The translations under genes and the position numbers were made by a program. Under the pieces are notes generated by a model. The model was not told where the DNA came from, ran no database searches, and saw nothing but the letters and a program-made list of their open reading frames with translations. A stretch of DNA of 59,839 nt, from contig NZ_JAGGQW010000043.1 of NCBI RefSeq assembly GCF_018613065.1, forward strand, positions 1 through 59,839, read 5' to 3'. Each line of letters starts with the position of its first letter. Within the stretch, counting starts at the first letter, position 1. This stretch comes from Bacillus sp. ISL-7. GTDB taxonomy: Bacteria > Bacillota > Bacilli > Bacillales_B > DSM-18226. This document shows positions 20,405 through 29,732 of the stretch, one piece after another.

Positions 20405-22117
20405 TCAAAATAAGAAATAGCGTTGTCCCATTGGTACTTCGTCAACAGGATCACAGGTAATCAGTTCCCCATTTACTTTTACTTCATATGTTTGGGGATC
20501 TACAGTAATTTCAGGAGTTTCGGAATTAAGCTTCATATCCTTTTTTGTTAATTTTCGAATTCCGTGAACAGGGAGAATGATTTTTTCCAATCCCAATTTC
20601 TCATGTACTTTGCCATCAAAGGCTGCTTGAGAGATAAAGGTAATCGAGCTTTTAGACAGGGCTTTCCCTATTGAAGCATACATCGGTCGATAAATAATCG
20701 GCTGTGGTGTCGGAATGGATGCATTGGCATCACCCATTAAGGCTTGAACAATAAAGCCATTTTTTAAAATGAGTTCAGGTTTCACACCGAAAAACGCTGG
20801 ATTCCAGAGCACAAGATCAGCAATTTTCCCTACTTCTATAGAACCAACATGATCAGAAATACCATGTGTAATCGCTGGATTAATGGTAAATTTGGCAATA
20901 TATCGCTTTACTCGGTTATTATCTGAATACTCGCTGTCACCTTGCATAGTTCCTCTTTGTTTTTTCATTTTATCTGCAGTTTGCCATGTACGTAAAATAA
21001 CTTCCCCAATCCGTCCCATTGCTTGTGCATCTGAGCTGACCATACTAAATACTCCCATATCTTGAAGGATATCTTCTGCTGCAATTGTTTCCTTTCTAAT
21101 TCGGGAATCAGCAAAAGCGATATCTTCTGGTACAGCAGGGTTCAAATGGTGGCAAACCATCAGCATGTCTAGATGTTCATCAATCGTATTCACGGTATAA
21201 GGCAAGGTTGGATTCGTAGAGGACGGAAGAACATTCATGAATCCAGCCGACTTGATTAAATCAGGAGCATGACCACCCCCTGCACCTTCCGTATGGTACA
21301 TGTGAATAACCCGATCCTTAATGGCTGCCATTGTATTTTCCACAAATCCCCCTTCGTTCAAGGTATCGGCATGAAGGGCTACTTGTACATCAAATTTATC
21401 AGCTACTCTAAGTGAATGGTCAATAGCCGAAGCGGTAGCTCCCCAGTCTTCATGAACTTTAAGACCAATGGCACCTGCACGTATTTGCTCCGCAAGCGGT
21501 TCTTCTGCTGCAGCCTGGCCTTTCCCAGTAAAACCTACGTTAATGGGCAATCCTTCAGCAGCTTCGAGCATCCGATGAATATTCCATTCACCAGGAGAAA
21601 CGGTTGTTGCTCTGGACCCTGCAGTTGCACCGGTTCCTCCTCCAATCAGAGTGGTCACACCGGAGGTAAGTGCTGTATCTACCTGAGCCGGGTTAATAAA
21701 GTGAACATGTGTATCAATTCCACCGGCCGTTACAATCATTCCCTCACCGGCAATAATTTCAGTGGAGGCTCCAATCACAATATCGACACCATCCATGACT
21801 AATGGATTCCCTGCTTTTCCAATTGCAGCAATGACCCCATCACGAATACCAATATCAGCTTTATAAATTCCGGTATAATCCAAAATGACGACATTTGTAA
21901 TCACTACATCCGGTATCCCATCTCCACGAGTGACAAGGGGATGCTGCCCCATACCATCTCGAATAACCTTCCCGCCGCCAAAGACGACTTCCTCGCCGTA
22001 AGTTGTAAGGTCTTTTTCAATTTGAATGATTAAGTTCGTATCGGCTAAACGAATGGAATCACCTGTTGTTGGTCCGTACATTTCGGCATATTGTTTTCTC
22101 GTCATTTTAAAGCTCAT
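20405..22117 (-). CDS. ureC: Urease alpha subunit
   Basis: This 570-residue catalytic subunit has the expected full length. The nickel ligands and catalytic residues are visible: DTHVHF (His137 and His139), the lysine that is carbamylated in GLKVHEDWG (about Lys220, with His222), HADTLNE, the flap segment [20 protein letters not shown] and SSDAQAMGR. It hydrolyses urea to ammonia and carbamate. Its start overlaps the end of ureB by four bases, and GAGGG precedes ATG 22117. A start at Met5 is also possible. Confidence 0.95.
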   Translation of the reverse strand: MSFKMTRKQYAEMYGPTTGDSIRLADTNLIIQIEKDLTTYGEEVVFGGGKVIRDGMGQHPLVTRGDGIPDVVITNVVILDYTGIYKADIGIRDGVIAAIGKAGNPLVMDGVDIVIGASTEIIAGEGMIVTAGGIDTHVHFINPAQVDTALTSGVTTLIGGGTGATAGSRATTVSPGEWNIHRMLEAAEGLPINVGFTGKGQAAAEEPLAEQIRAGAIGLKVHEDWGATASAIDHSLRVADKFDVQVALHADTLNEGGFVENTMAAIKDRVIHMYHTEGAGGGHAPDLIKSAGFMNVLPSSTNPTLPYTVNTIDEHLDMLMVCHHLNPAVPEDIAFADSRIRKETIAAEDILQDMGVFSMVSSDAQAMGRIGEVILRTWQTADKMKKQRGTMQGDSEYSDNNRVKRYIAKFTINPAITHGISDHVGSIEVGKIADLVLWNPAFFGVKPELILKNGFIVQALMGDANASIPTPQPIIYRPMYASIGKALSKSSITFISQAAFDGKVHEKLGLEKIILPVHGIRKLTKKDMKLNSETPEITVDPQTYEVKVNGELITCDPVDEVPMGQRYFLF

Positions 22118-22452
22118 TGATTAGACCCTCTTTCAATGGAACCATCTGTTTTATTGTTAAATCCATATACTCGACGTTCTCCACCATAGGGAATCAATTC
22201 TACTTCTTTCTCATCGCCAGGTTCAAAACGAACGGCAGCACCTGATGGAATGTTCAAACGTTTCCCGAACCCTTCTTCTCTATTAAATTGGAGAGATTCA
22301 TTTACTTCATAAAAGTGAAAATGAGATCCGATTTGGACGGGACGGTCGCCGGTGTTGGTTACAGATATCTTTGATGTCGTTCTTCCAGCATTACAAATAA
22401 TATCTTCTTCCTTTAAAAATAGCTGTCCTGGTTCCACTTCAATGTGTTCCAT
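22114..22452 (-). CDS. ureB: Urease beta subunit
   Basis: This 112-residue protein starts at ATG 22452 behind AGGAGG; an upstream in-frame Met would overlap that ribosome binding site. It has the UreB core [37 protein letters not shown] and [15 protein letters not shown]. The beta subunit packs around UreC in the (ABC)3 oligomer. It is fused with neither alpha nor gamma here, as is normal for Bacillus. Confidence 0.93.
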   Translation of the reverse strand: MEHIEVEPGQLFLKEEDIICNAGRTTSKISVTNTGDRPVQIGSHFHFYEVNESLQFNREEGFGKRLNIPSGAAVRFEPGDEKEVELIPYGGERRVYGFNNKTDGSIERGSNQ

Positions 22453-22475
22453 AAAGTTAAGCCTCCTGTTCATTC

Positions 22476-22778
22476 TTATCGAATTGGATCATGTACAGTT
22501 ACCAGTTTGGTTCCATCAGGAAATGTAGCTTCTACTTGAATATCGTCAATGATATCTGGAATGCCATTCATGACATCTTCGCGAGACAAGATTGTTGCGC
22601 CAAATTCCATTAATTCGGCAACCGTTTTTCCATCCCTTGCACCTTCTAGTACTTCATAAGTAATTAGCGCAACAGCTTCTGGGTAATTTAATTTTAAGCC
22701 CCTTTCTTTTCGTCTTTTAGCAAGATCCGCAGCAACGACAATCATGAGCTTATCAATCTCACGAGGTAATAATTGCAT
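22476..22778 (-). CDS. ureA: Urease gamma subunit
   Basis: This 100-residue protein starts at ATG 22778 ([13 protein letters not shown]), directly behind AAGAGGAGG. Typical motifs are [21 protein letters not shown] (residues about 36-56) and [21 protein letters not shown]. It is the first gene of the urease operon. The promoter must lie in 22779-22947, shared with the divergent urea transporter. Confidence 0.95.
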   Translation of the reverse strand: MQLLPREIDKLMIVVAADLAKRRKERGLKLNYPEAVALITYEVLEGARDGKTVAELMEFGATILSREDVMNGIPDIIDDIQVEATFPDGTKLVTVHDPIR

Positions 22779-22947
22779 GGTAAACCTCCTCTTTTTCATA
22801 TAATTACCAAATGTATTTTTCTTAATTAAGAAAATACTAATATGTAGTCATCTTTTAGAAAAGCAAACATAAATAGCTTTTCCATATAGATTTGATTTAA
22901 TCTTTTATTTTTTCATTTAGAAATTTTTTTAAGGAGAAGTGTTGTCG

Positions 22948-23910
22948 ATGCTAAAAGACAATAGTATATATTTGCCAGAGGAGGCTTACTTATCAAGGAG
23001 GGAGTTTCCTTCAATTATTTTGGCGTCGCTGAAAGGGGTCTCTCAAGTCATCTTTATTGAGAATGCTGTTTCTGGTGTCCTTATTCTAATCGCTATTACT
23101 CTTTCATCTTATGAATTAGGAATTATTGCTTTTTTGTCTTCTCTTATCGGTACATTAATCGGAAAAATAGGCGGGGCAAATGAAAAAAGTGTAAATTCCG
23201 GTTTATACGGGTATAATTCTGTGCTAACAGGCATTGCCCTTACATTATTTTTAACTGGATCTTCTCGGTGGATTATTGCTTTAGTAGGGGCACTTATTGC
23301 GGCGATCTTTGCAGCTATGATGGTCCATTTTATGAAAAATGCTGCACTTCCTATTCTTACGATCCCTTTTATCATCCTGACTTGGTTTATGCTATTAGTT
23401 TCTTACCGATTAAAAGTATTCCAATTAAGTAACACCTTAGTTCCTCAAAGTTTATCGCACTGGAAACTAGATATTGAAGGTGAGGTAAATTGGACGGATG
23501 GAATTTTTAATGGAATTGGACAAATATTTTTTCTGGATAATATCCTATCTGGAGTGTTGCTGTTTATTGCTGTTTTTTGGGCAGGATGGAAACTCGGTCT
23601 TTATGCTGTAGTAGGAAATGCGGCTGCTTTGCTTACAGCTTACGGACTTGGAGGGGAGCACTCATTAATTATACTAGGGCTATATGGCTACAATGCAATA
23701 TTGGCATGTATGGCAGTAGCAACTGTATTTAGCACTGAAGATAATCGATTTAAGAGTATTTCAGGGATTGCAGCTGCTTGTTTAACAGTCCCACTTACTG
23801 CTAGTACCAGTACCTGGCTTTTACCATATGGTCTTCCTGCCCTAACTATGCCTTTTGTCCTTATTACTTGGCTTTTTTTAGGGGCGAGAAAAGTTTTGCC
23901 AACATTGTAA
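22948..23910 (+). CDS. Urea transporter, UT (SLC14-like) family
   Basis: This 320-residue membrane channel is an internal duplication. Both halves carry the UT signature: FIENAVSGVLILIAI with LYGYNSVLTGIAL in the first, and FLDNILSGVLLFIAV with LYGYNAILACMAV in the second. UT proteins allow facilitated urea diffusion. It is divergent from ureA, which strongly supports a role in feeding urease. ATG 22948 is chosen, about nine bases from AAGGAGAAG; GTG 22939 and TTG 22942 are upstream alternatives. Confidence 0.9.
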   Translation: MLKDNSIYLPEEAYLSRREFPSIILASLKGVSQVIFIENAVSGVLILIAITLSSYELGIIAFLSSLIGTLIGKIGGANEKSVNSGLYGYNSVLTGIALTLFLTGSSRWIIALVGALIAAIFAAMMVHFMKNAALPILTIPFIILTWFMLLVSYRLKVFQLSNTLVPQSLSHWKLDIEGEVNWTDGIFNGIGQIFFLDNILSGVLLFIAVFWAGWKLGLYAVVGNAAALLTAYGLGGEHSLIILGLYGYNAILACMAVATVFSTEDNRFKSISGIAAACLTVPLTASTSTWLLPYGLPALTMPFVLITWLFLGARKVLPTL

Positions 23911-24008
23911 CTACGAAGGATTGACCTTTTGAGTGATTTTGTGGGACAGTCCATCAACTGTCACCTTTTTATTTTCCAATGTTATTAAAGAATTCCACGG
24001 GGACGGTT

Positions 24009-25439
24009 CTAATTAGGGAAGTGTAGATCACCAGAGCGGTCCCCCTGGTTTCCATCTACTAAATTGATAAATTTCCTTATTCCTTTACGGATTTGTTCTT
24101 CATTAGCATAGGAATAGCTTAAGCGCACCCATGAGGATGGCTGGTTTAATGGATCACAAACACGACCAGGAACAATGGAGATTGATTGTTGAAGGCATTT
24201 AACTAATAATTCATCTGTCGATTGATGGTTGGAAAGCCGTACCCATAAGTTTAAGCCACCATCTGGGCTGGTCCAGTGCAAATCTGTTACCGCTAGTTCT
24301 TTCTCCATGATTTCCTTTCTTATTTGTAAGGCAATTCGTAGTTTTTCAACGTGTTGTTGCAGTCTGGGTGATGAAAAGTAATGAAGGAAAATCTTTTGAT
24401 TCAGGAGTGGAGATCCGTTATCAGCTAGTGATTTCACCCCTAGGAGTGGTTTCATAATGGATGATTGTGCATTTACTACCGCAATTCGTAGTCCAGGTGA
24501 GATATATTTGCAAAAGCTCCTTACATAAATCACGATTCCAGATGTGTCATAGGTGTAAAAGGGAGGAGGCGGCTCTTGGTCAAAATAGATGTCGTGATAG
24601 GCGTTATCTTCGATTAAGAGACAGCGATATTGCTCAGCTAATTGGACTAATTGCTTTCTTTGTGCGGCTGGGACCGTGTATCCAGTTGGATTATGGAAGG
24701 TTGGATTCATATAAAAGAGTCGTGGCTTGTATTTTTTCATCATAAATTCAACATGCTCTAAATCGTATCCGTCAGGTTGGATGTCCACGGTTACAATATT
24801 TGCTCCTTGTGCTCTAAAAGTATCAATTGCGGCACTATAGCTTGGCTGTTCCATTAAAATGGTGTCTCTTGATTTAACAAAAGCTTGAGCAATGAGGTAA
24901 ATCGCTTGCTGAGAACCAGTCGTGATTAACAGGTTATCCGCTGTCGTAATCGTTTTATACTGGTTAATAAAATATTCGCACAGTGCTTCCCGCAGCTCCT
25001 TGTCCCCTTGAACGGTTGAGTAGGTTGCCAGTACTTTGGGATAGAGATCAAACACTTTTTTTACGTAATCGGATAAAAAGAGATTAGGCAAGAGGCTGGG
25101 GTCAATTAACGCCTGTGAAAAATTATAGGAAACCGGAACTTGATGAATCTCGGATAAGTGATTTTTTTGTGCGTATGCTGAAATAAGAGGATTCTCTAGA
25201 TTTTCAAATTTCGCTCTTCCACTTAATTGAACATAATATCCTGATTTATCTTTGACATATACTTTATTTTGTTGTTTAAGCAACTGATAGGCTTTTAAAA
25301 CCGTTAATCGATGAACATTCATTTCCTCAGCTAATTTTCTTACAGAGGGAAGCTTATCCTCTTCCTGCCACTCATTGCGTTCAATCCGGTGTAAAACATA
25401 ATCATAAACTTGTTTAAATAGATAATCACCATTGGTCAT
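24009..25439 (-). CDS. MocR/PdxR-type regulator (GntR domain fused to aminotransferase)
   Basis: This 476-residue protein has an N-terminal GntR winged helix (about residues 1-75, VRKLAEEMNVHRLTVLKAYQLL) and a fold-type I aminotransferase domain. Motifs of the latter are TTGSQQAIYLIAQ, NPTFHNPTGY, EDNAYHDIYF and the PLP-lysine segment SFCKYISPGLRIAV. MocR proteins bind PLP and usually control a divergent gene, here a DMT exporter. Two CTGTTCTAT direct repeats in the shared intergenic region are the likely operator. The last ~12 residues (QGDRSGDLHFPN) read through a GGGGACGGTTCT-type intergenic motif, so the natural C-terminus may have been extended by repeat DNA. Confidence 0.88.
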   Translation of the reverse strand: MTNGDYLFKQVYDYVLHRIERNEWQEEDKLPSVRKLAEEMNVHRLTVLKAYQLLKQQNKVYVKDKSGYYVQLSGRAKFENLENPLISAYAQKNHLSEIHQVPVSYNFSQALIDPSLLPNLFLSDYVKKVFDLYPKVLATYSTVQGDKELREALCEYFINQYKTITTADNLLITTGSQQAIYLIAQAFVKSRDTILMEQPSYSAAIDTFRAQGANIVTVDIQPDGYDLEHVEFMMKKYKPRLFYMNPTFHNPTGYTVPAAQRKQLVQLAEQYRCLLIEDNAYHDIYFDQEPPPPFYTYDTSGIVIYVRSFCKYISPGLRIAVVNAQSSIMKPLLGVKSLADNGSPLLNQKIFLHYFSSPRLQQHVEKLRIALQIRKEIMEKELAVTDLHWTSPDGGLNLWVRLSNHQSTDELLVKCLQQSISIVPGRVCDPLNQPSSWVRLSYSYANEEQIRKGIRKFINLVDGNQGDRSGDLHFPN

Positions 25440-25485
25440 GTCCTTCCCCCATTTCTCCTTGATTGTACCACGATTCCTTATTGAA

Positions 25486-25530
25486 CTGTTCTATTGATGA
25501 TAATCTGTTCTATCCCCAACCTCCTATAAT
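25486..25530 (+). promoter_or_regulatory. Candidate MocR operator and promoter
   Basis: CTGTTCTAT occurs at 25486-25494 and 25505-25513, starts 19 bases apart (about two helical turns). TATAAT at 25525-25530 follows, and there is no good -35. This is the arrangement expected for an activator binding direct repeats over the -35 region. Confidence 0.6.
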
Positions 25531-25553
25531 GGATAAAAAAGGAGGAATTGTTA

Positions 25554-26468
25554 ATGGTGATGATTGGTTATTTGTTCATGTGTTTGATTTTTGGTACGAC
25601 CTTTTTAGCAATAAAAATAGGGATAGATGCAGGTATTCCACCCTTTTTCTCTGCTGGACTTCGGTTTTTTATTGCAGGTTTTATTCTTTTTGGGTTCATG
25701 GTCTTGCGAAGAAAAACCACGATAGGTTTGTTATTTCGTAAGGAAATGCTGATTACAGGGATCGGTTTAACCTTTGGGACGTTTGCAACTTTATATTGGG
25801 CAGAACAATATGTGACGTCTGGTGCAGCCGCTGTGCTATCGGCTACCGGTCCGATGATAATTTTATTGATCCAAACGACCATATTGAAGAAGAAAGTGAA
25901 TCAAATTTCTTTTATTGGATGCCTTGTAGGTGTTGTGGGAGTTGCTCTTCTCATTTTGCCAAGCTTTACTCTTCAGGGGGAACGGTACTGGTTAATGGGG
26001 TGTCTCTTGATTGTCATTGGCGAGGTATTTTATGCTTCTGGGGCCATTTATTCAAAACATGTGATGGAAAAATTTGAATCAGCTTCCCCCATTGCATTAA
26101 ATGCAGCCCAAATGATGCATGGGGGAATCTTACTCATTCTTTTGTCTCTTTTTACAGAGGATATACAGTTTACTAGCTTGACTAGTACAGCATCCATAGG
26201 CTCGTTTCTTTATTTAATAGTTTTTGGCTCAATGATAGGTCATACTCTTTTTTACTGGCTAGTCTCGAGGACCAATCCTGTTTTTCCGTCTACCTGGCTT
26301 TTTATTTCTCCTCTCATTGCTATGGTACTAGGTGTTTTGTTTTATCGGGAATATCTTTCTTGGGAATCAGGTATAGGTGCTTTAACGGTTATTTTGGGGA
26401 CGATTCTGGTGCAGAGTGGCAATCGCCAAAGAATGGTGCCTGTCACCACCCGAAGTATGACGAAATAG
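25554..26468 (+). CDS. DMT-family transporter (EamA)
   Basis: This 304-residue membrane protein has ten predicted helices in two EamA halves. One has FGTTFLAIKIGIDAGIPPFFSAGLRF early; the second half has TNPVFPSTWLFISPLIAMVLGVLFYREYLSW. The start is ATG 25554 behind AAAGGAGG. EamA carriers export or import amino acids, metabolites or drugs, and the substrate here is unknown. The divergent MocR regulator suggests control by PLP or an amino compound. The 3' end contains GGTGCCTGTCACC, an intergenic-repeat-like motif. Confidence 0.85.
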   Translation: MVMIGYLFMCLIFGTTFLAIKIGIDAGIPPFFSAGLRFFIAGFILFGFMVLRRKTTIGLLFRKEMLITGIGLTFGTFATLYWAEQYVTSGAAAVLSATGPMIILLIQTTILKKKVNQISFIGCLVGVVGVALLILPSFTLQGERYWLMGCLLIVIGEVFYASGAIYSKHVMEKFESASPIALNAAQMMHGGILLILLSLFTEDIQFTSLTSTASIGSFLYLIVFGSMIGHTLFYWLVSRTNPVFPSTWLFISPLIAMVLGVLFYREYLSWESGIGALTVILGTILVQSGNRQRMVPVTTRSMTK

Positions 26469-26474
26469 ACCTTA

Positions 26475-26506
26475 GATCGGATTGTACTTGAATCCGGTCT
26501 TTTCTT
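26475..26506 (+). terminator. Terminator after DMT transporter
   Basis: GATCGGATT (26475-26483) pairs with AATCCGGTC (26491-26499), followed by TTTTCTT. Confidence 0.75.
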
Positions 26507-26579
26507 AATATAGAAATAGGTGAAAAATTCCGTTTTATCCTTCTACTATAATAATGGTTAAATATGAAACGTTTTAACT

Positions 26580-27013
26580 AGTAAAGCAGATTCAAGACAG
26601 TCGATGTATCCAAGAGGAACAGAGATACTGAACCGGCGTCAAATAACAATAGTTTCTGTAGATGAATTATACCGGATTGCAGAAGAATTAGGGGGAGACT
26701 CGGGCTTCCAGTGTGGTTAGGAGCAAATCTCTTGGTAAAAGAATTTCCGGAATTAACCAAGCTCACCATTGGGTCACGGATCCTTTTTCCAAGTGGTGCA
26801 GGATTAATATGTATGGGAGAAAACCAGCCTTGTACGCTACCTGAGGATGAAATCCAAAATCATTATGAAAACCATGAGAAGTTGTCTTTCCGTTTTGTGC
26901 GTGCAGGTTATAAGCGACGGGGGATCGTATGTGCAATAGAAAGACCCGGGGAAATTCACGAAAATGACCAAGTTAAAATTTGGATTAATGATTTTGCCAA
27001 TCCGATGCAATAA
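26580..27013 (+). pseudogene. MOSC-domain protein, frameshifted 3' portion
   Basis: The first part reads SKADSRQSMYPRGTEILNRR and ITIVSVDELYRIAEELG. A frameshift near 26695 then moves homology to the frame with LPVWLGANLLVKEFPELTKL, IGSRILFPSGAGLICMGENQ and a DFANP C-terminus. Together they cover most of a MOSC (molybdenum cofactor sulfurase C-terminal) protein. The N-terminal ~50 residues are missing. A related N-terminal fragment lies at 32378. Confidence 0.75.
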
Positions 27014-27041
27014 TGAGAATGATAACTTTGATAGATAGTAA

Positions 27042-27073
27042 ACCATGAGGCAGCTCAGCAGCTGACTCATGGT
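27042..27073 (-). terminator. Hairpin downstream of the thioredoxin gene
   Basis: ACCATGAG (27042-27049) and CTCATGGT (27066-27073), with extra pairing of the inner AGCTG bases, lie just past the thioredoxin stop. The T tract is weak. Confidence 0.5.
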
Positions 27074-27086
27074 ACAAAAGCAATCA

Positions 27087-27407
27087 TTATTCTATTAATC
27101 CATACTTTTTTAATGATTCGATTAGCTGGACTTTAGGTTGAAATCCAGTGATCCTCCCAACAAGCTGGCCATCTTGAAAAAGCAATAATGTAGGGATTCC
27201 CATTACCTGAAACTCGCTGATAAACTCCGGATTATCATCCGCATTCACTTTTACAATTTTTAGATCAAATTCTAGATCGATTTCCTCCAATACGGCTCCA
27301 ATCAACCTGCAAGGAGGGCACCATGGGGCCCAGCAATCGATTAGCACCCACTTGCTTGTTTGGATTTCCTTAAGAATTACCTGTCCCTCTGCCTGTAAAA
27401 TGCTCAT
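27087..27407 (-). CDS. Thioredoxin-family protein with CPPC active site
   Basis: This 106-residue single thioredoxin domain has the active site WAPWCPPCRLIG (Cys30 and Cys33), the cis-proline segment MGIPTLLLF and the FQDGQLVGRITGF strand. It is a cytoplasmic dithiol reductase or oxidoreductase. The active-site dipeptide is PP rather than the GP of housekeeping thioredoxin, which usually alters redox potential and partner choice. No signal peptide is present. The start is ATG 27407. A LysR gene is divergent, 121 bases away, and may regulate it. Confidence 0.88.
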   Translation of the reverse strand: MSILQAEGQVILKEIQTSKWVLIDCWAPWCPPCRLIGAVLEEIDLEFDLKIVKVNADDNPEFISEFQVMGIPTLLLFQDGQLVGRITGFQPKVQLIESLKKYGLIE

Positions 27408-27528
27408 GAACTATCTCACCTTTCTGTTCGTCGTTGATTGTAGTATATGATGAGGTATAATATAAGTAAAATTAATACTTTGAATATTATACATAAGTAA
27501 AATCTAATGTATGGAAATGAGGAATCCT

Positions 27529-28443
27529 ATGACTCTATTTCAATTAGAGGTTTTCTTAAAGGTAGTGGAAACAAAAAGTTTTACAAAAGCTGGTGAGCAA
27601 ATCGGCCTCTCACAATCGGCAGTCAGTCAAGCGGTAGCAGCATTGGAATCAGCGCTAAATATAAAATTATTAAACCGGCACAGGACTGGTGTCAGTTTGA
27701 CGGAAATCGGCAAACGAATCGCGAGCTTAGTTAGAGATTTAATCATGATTAAAACAAAGATCATTAATGAGGCAGCTGGAATCACGGGACTTGAAACGGG
27801 AACGGTTAGAATCGGAAGCATTTCGGGCATGTCAGCCAAACTACTGCCAGGAATGATCAGCTCATTTAAAAAACGGTTTCCCGGTGTAGAAGTAGTGCTC
27901 TATGAGGGGAATTATGAAGAGATGAGAAATTGGATTAAATTGTCAGTCGTGGATGTTGCCGTGGTCACGGAAGAAAAGCATGAATTCGAATTTTTTCCAT
28001 TACTGCAGGATAAAATGGTCGTTTTTGTACCAGAAACCCATCCACTGAGTCATCAATCATCTATCGAAATAAAGGATATCGCCAGTGAACCTTTCATCAT
28101 GCCAAAAGAATGTGGTCATGTCATCCGGGCGATCTTTAAGGAACAAGGTTTCTCACCTAAAATTCAATTTGAAGTCAGTGATATCGCTACTATCATCGCA
28201 ATGGTTCAAGAAGGGGTTGGAAATACGATTCTTCCGGAGCTGGCCATCCCCTCCACCTTGTCCAAGATCACTGCTTCCTATTTAAGCCCGCAAGTGTACC
28301 AAAATTTAGGGCTTGAGGTCCGTTCAACAGAGTATACAAGCCCTGCGATAACAGCATTTATTCATGAGGCACAAGAATTCACTAAGAATTTATCATTGGA
28401 ATTGTTTAACAGCTATCATTCCGTCATAGTAAAAAAAAGATAA
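27529..28443 (+). CDS. LysR-family transcriptional regulator
   Basis: This 304-residue protein has an N-terminal winged helix-turn-helix (FLKVVETKSFTKAGEQIGLS and QSAVSQAVAALESAL) and a C-terminal periplasmic-binding-like effector domain (GTVRIGSISGMSAKLLPGMI). ATG 27529 is preceded by GAGGA; an upstream ATG at 27511 is in frame but less well placed. It is divergent from the CPPC thioredoxin, which is the likely target. The effector is unknown. Confidence 0.87.
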   Translation: MTLFQLEVFLKVVETKSFTKAGEQIGLSQSAVSQAVAALESALNIKLLNRHRTGVSLTEIGKRIASLVRDLIMIKTKIINEAAGITGLETGTVRIGSISGMSAKLLPGMISSFKKRFPGVEVVLYEGNYEEMRNWIKLSVVDVAVVTEEKHEFEFFPLLQDKMVVFVPETHPLSHQSSIEIKDIASEPFIMPKECGHVIRAIFKEQGFSPKIQFEVSDIATIIAMVQEGVGNTILPELAIPSTLSKITASYLSPQVYQNLGLEVRSTEYTSPAITAFIHEAQEFTKNLSLELFNSYHSVIVKKR

Positions 28444-28556
28444 TGGATTTCATGCTTGCAGCCAAGTTAATTTTTTAGACTCCCTGACATAGAAATACAA
28501 ACCCATAATTAATATAAGGATGTGAAAGGTAATCATTCCAATAAGTTTAGGGGGCG

Positions 28557-29163
28557 CTGAAAATAACGGGAGCAAGCAATAGGCATATCTTGTCAACTTT
28601 TCAAGCACTTGTTCAAGCTATTATTCCAGCAACTACTTATTTTTCAAAACCTTTTCAAACAGCGGGTGCATTGGAATTAAGAGTTTATGAGTATGTTATT
28701 TGGATCTTGGATCATTCAATTGCTCTTCCGGTAAAAAAGCAGCTAAATTTAGTCAATAACCCCATGTCAAAAGCAACGGCTGAATTGCTGGACTCAGGGG
28801 CTGCACAATTTATTCGGACGGGGCAGATTCAATATCCTTTTAATGTGTATGCATTTCCTGGAGGAGGTCCGTTCACAACGCTATCGCCAATTGACCGTTT
28901 AAACCATTTCCCTAATAGAGCGGCTGGAAATTAATTTTGAAACCTTGAATCTACCTTATCAAAACAACCCCGGGCTTATTCGGAATATGATGGATGTACT
29001 CAATCAACTCACCCAATTTGGCCTCTATTCGGAATGGCCGGGATACGGTACGACACGTTTGTTTTCGCCTGAATATAGAAGAGTCGAATATTTTCACATG
29101 GATGGATCCAGACCCAATATCCAGGTCCCTCAAACGGATATCGTGATTTTCGCGGGTGCTTAG
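28557..29163 (+). pseudogene. Degraded subunit-3-like protein of a GMC dehydrogenase cassette
   Basis: The first part (ILSTFQALVQAIIPATTYFS through FTTLSPIDRLNHFPN) lacks a normal start codon. It hits TAA at 28932. Homology then continues in another frame as RLEINFETLNLPYQNNPGL and YSEWPGYGTTRLFSPE before a premature stop. Content and position just before a GMC fragment match the small twin-arginine-type partner found beside GMC dehydrogenases. At least one frameshift and a 3' loss make it non-functional. Confidence 0.7.
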
Positions 29164-29197
29164 CATCTTTGCCGCATAAGAAGGTGAAGGACTAACG

Positions 29198-29556
29198 GAA
29201 AATCAGTACGTGATTGTCATTGGAGCAGGCGGAGGCGGGGCCGTTACCGCGAAAGAACTGGGAGAGATGGGACTAAAGGTTTTGGTTCTAGAGCAGGTCC
29301 TTGGTATGGTAACAAAAAATGGCCCTATTCAAATCAAAAGCCCGGAGCCAGATTCAGTTCGTCACCTGAAGATTTAGATGTAAGGCTCCATAAACAATTA
29401 TTAAACAAGTTTGAAATGAATATGAATGATATGGTTTCCGGCAGGTTTCGGTGGGGACCTGCGGACCAAAGCCTTTTACTGCAGAAGATCGGGAGCAATT
29501 TAGGAGGCTTTTTAAACAAATTATTTCTCAATATGAATAATAATGGCGAACAGTGA
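29198..29556 (+). pseudogene. GMC oxidoreductase, N-terminal fragment with frameshift
   Basis: QYVIVIGAGGGGAVTAKELG is the FAD-binding dinucleotide fold, followed by LKVLVLE. A frameshift near 29305 moves homology to AGPWYGNKKWPYSNQKPGAR and MVSGRFRWGPADQS. It then runs into the palindromic repeat at 29545 and stops. About 80% of the gene is missing. An intact, different GMC gene lies at 48061. Confidence 0.8.
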
Positions 29557-29732
29557 CAGGTACTGTTCGCCTTTTATGGTTTATCTAATATAAAGGCACG
29601 TGTGGAACATCATTGTGAAACAAGAAAATCCGGGGGTTGACAGGCACGGAAACACTAATGATTTAGTCGTTTTTTAGCTGAATTTCGTTCTGAAGTAATT
29701 GGAATATGTTTCAGTGCTTTACCTAAGCCGTA
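29545..29732. repeat. Direct repeat copy 1 (about 185 bp)
   Basis: It begins with the perfect palindrome arms GGCGAACAGT (29545-29554) and ACTGTTCGCC. It runs through TGTGAAACAAGAAAATC and GACAGGCACGGAAAC, then through the last ~26 codons of the DUF4188 gene on the minus strand. A similar copy (roughly 85% by eye) is at 32562-32745. The left end abuts the broken GMC gene. Confidence 0.85.

Noticed and set aside
21416..21802. 128-codon plus-strand frame inside ureC
   Set aside because: Antisense to the urease active-site region; no family resemblance.
22779..22947. Nickel- or GlnR/TnrA-type operator between ureA and the urea transporter
   Set aside because: No convincing TGTNAN7TNACA box could be identified by eye; only AT-rich sequence.
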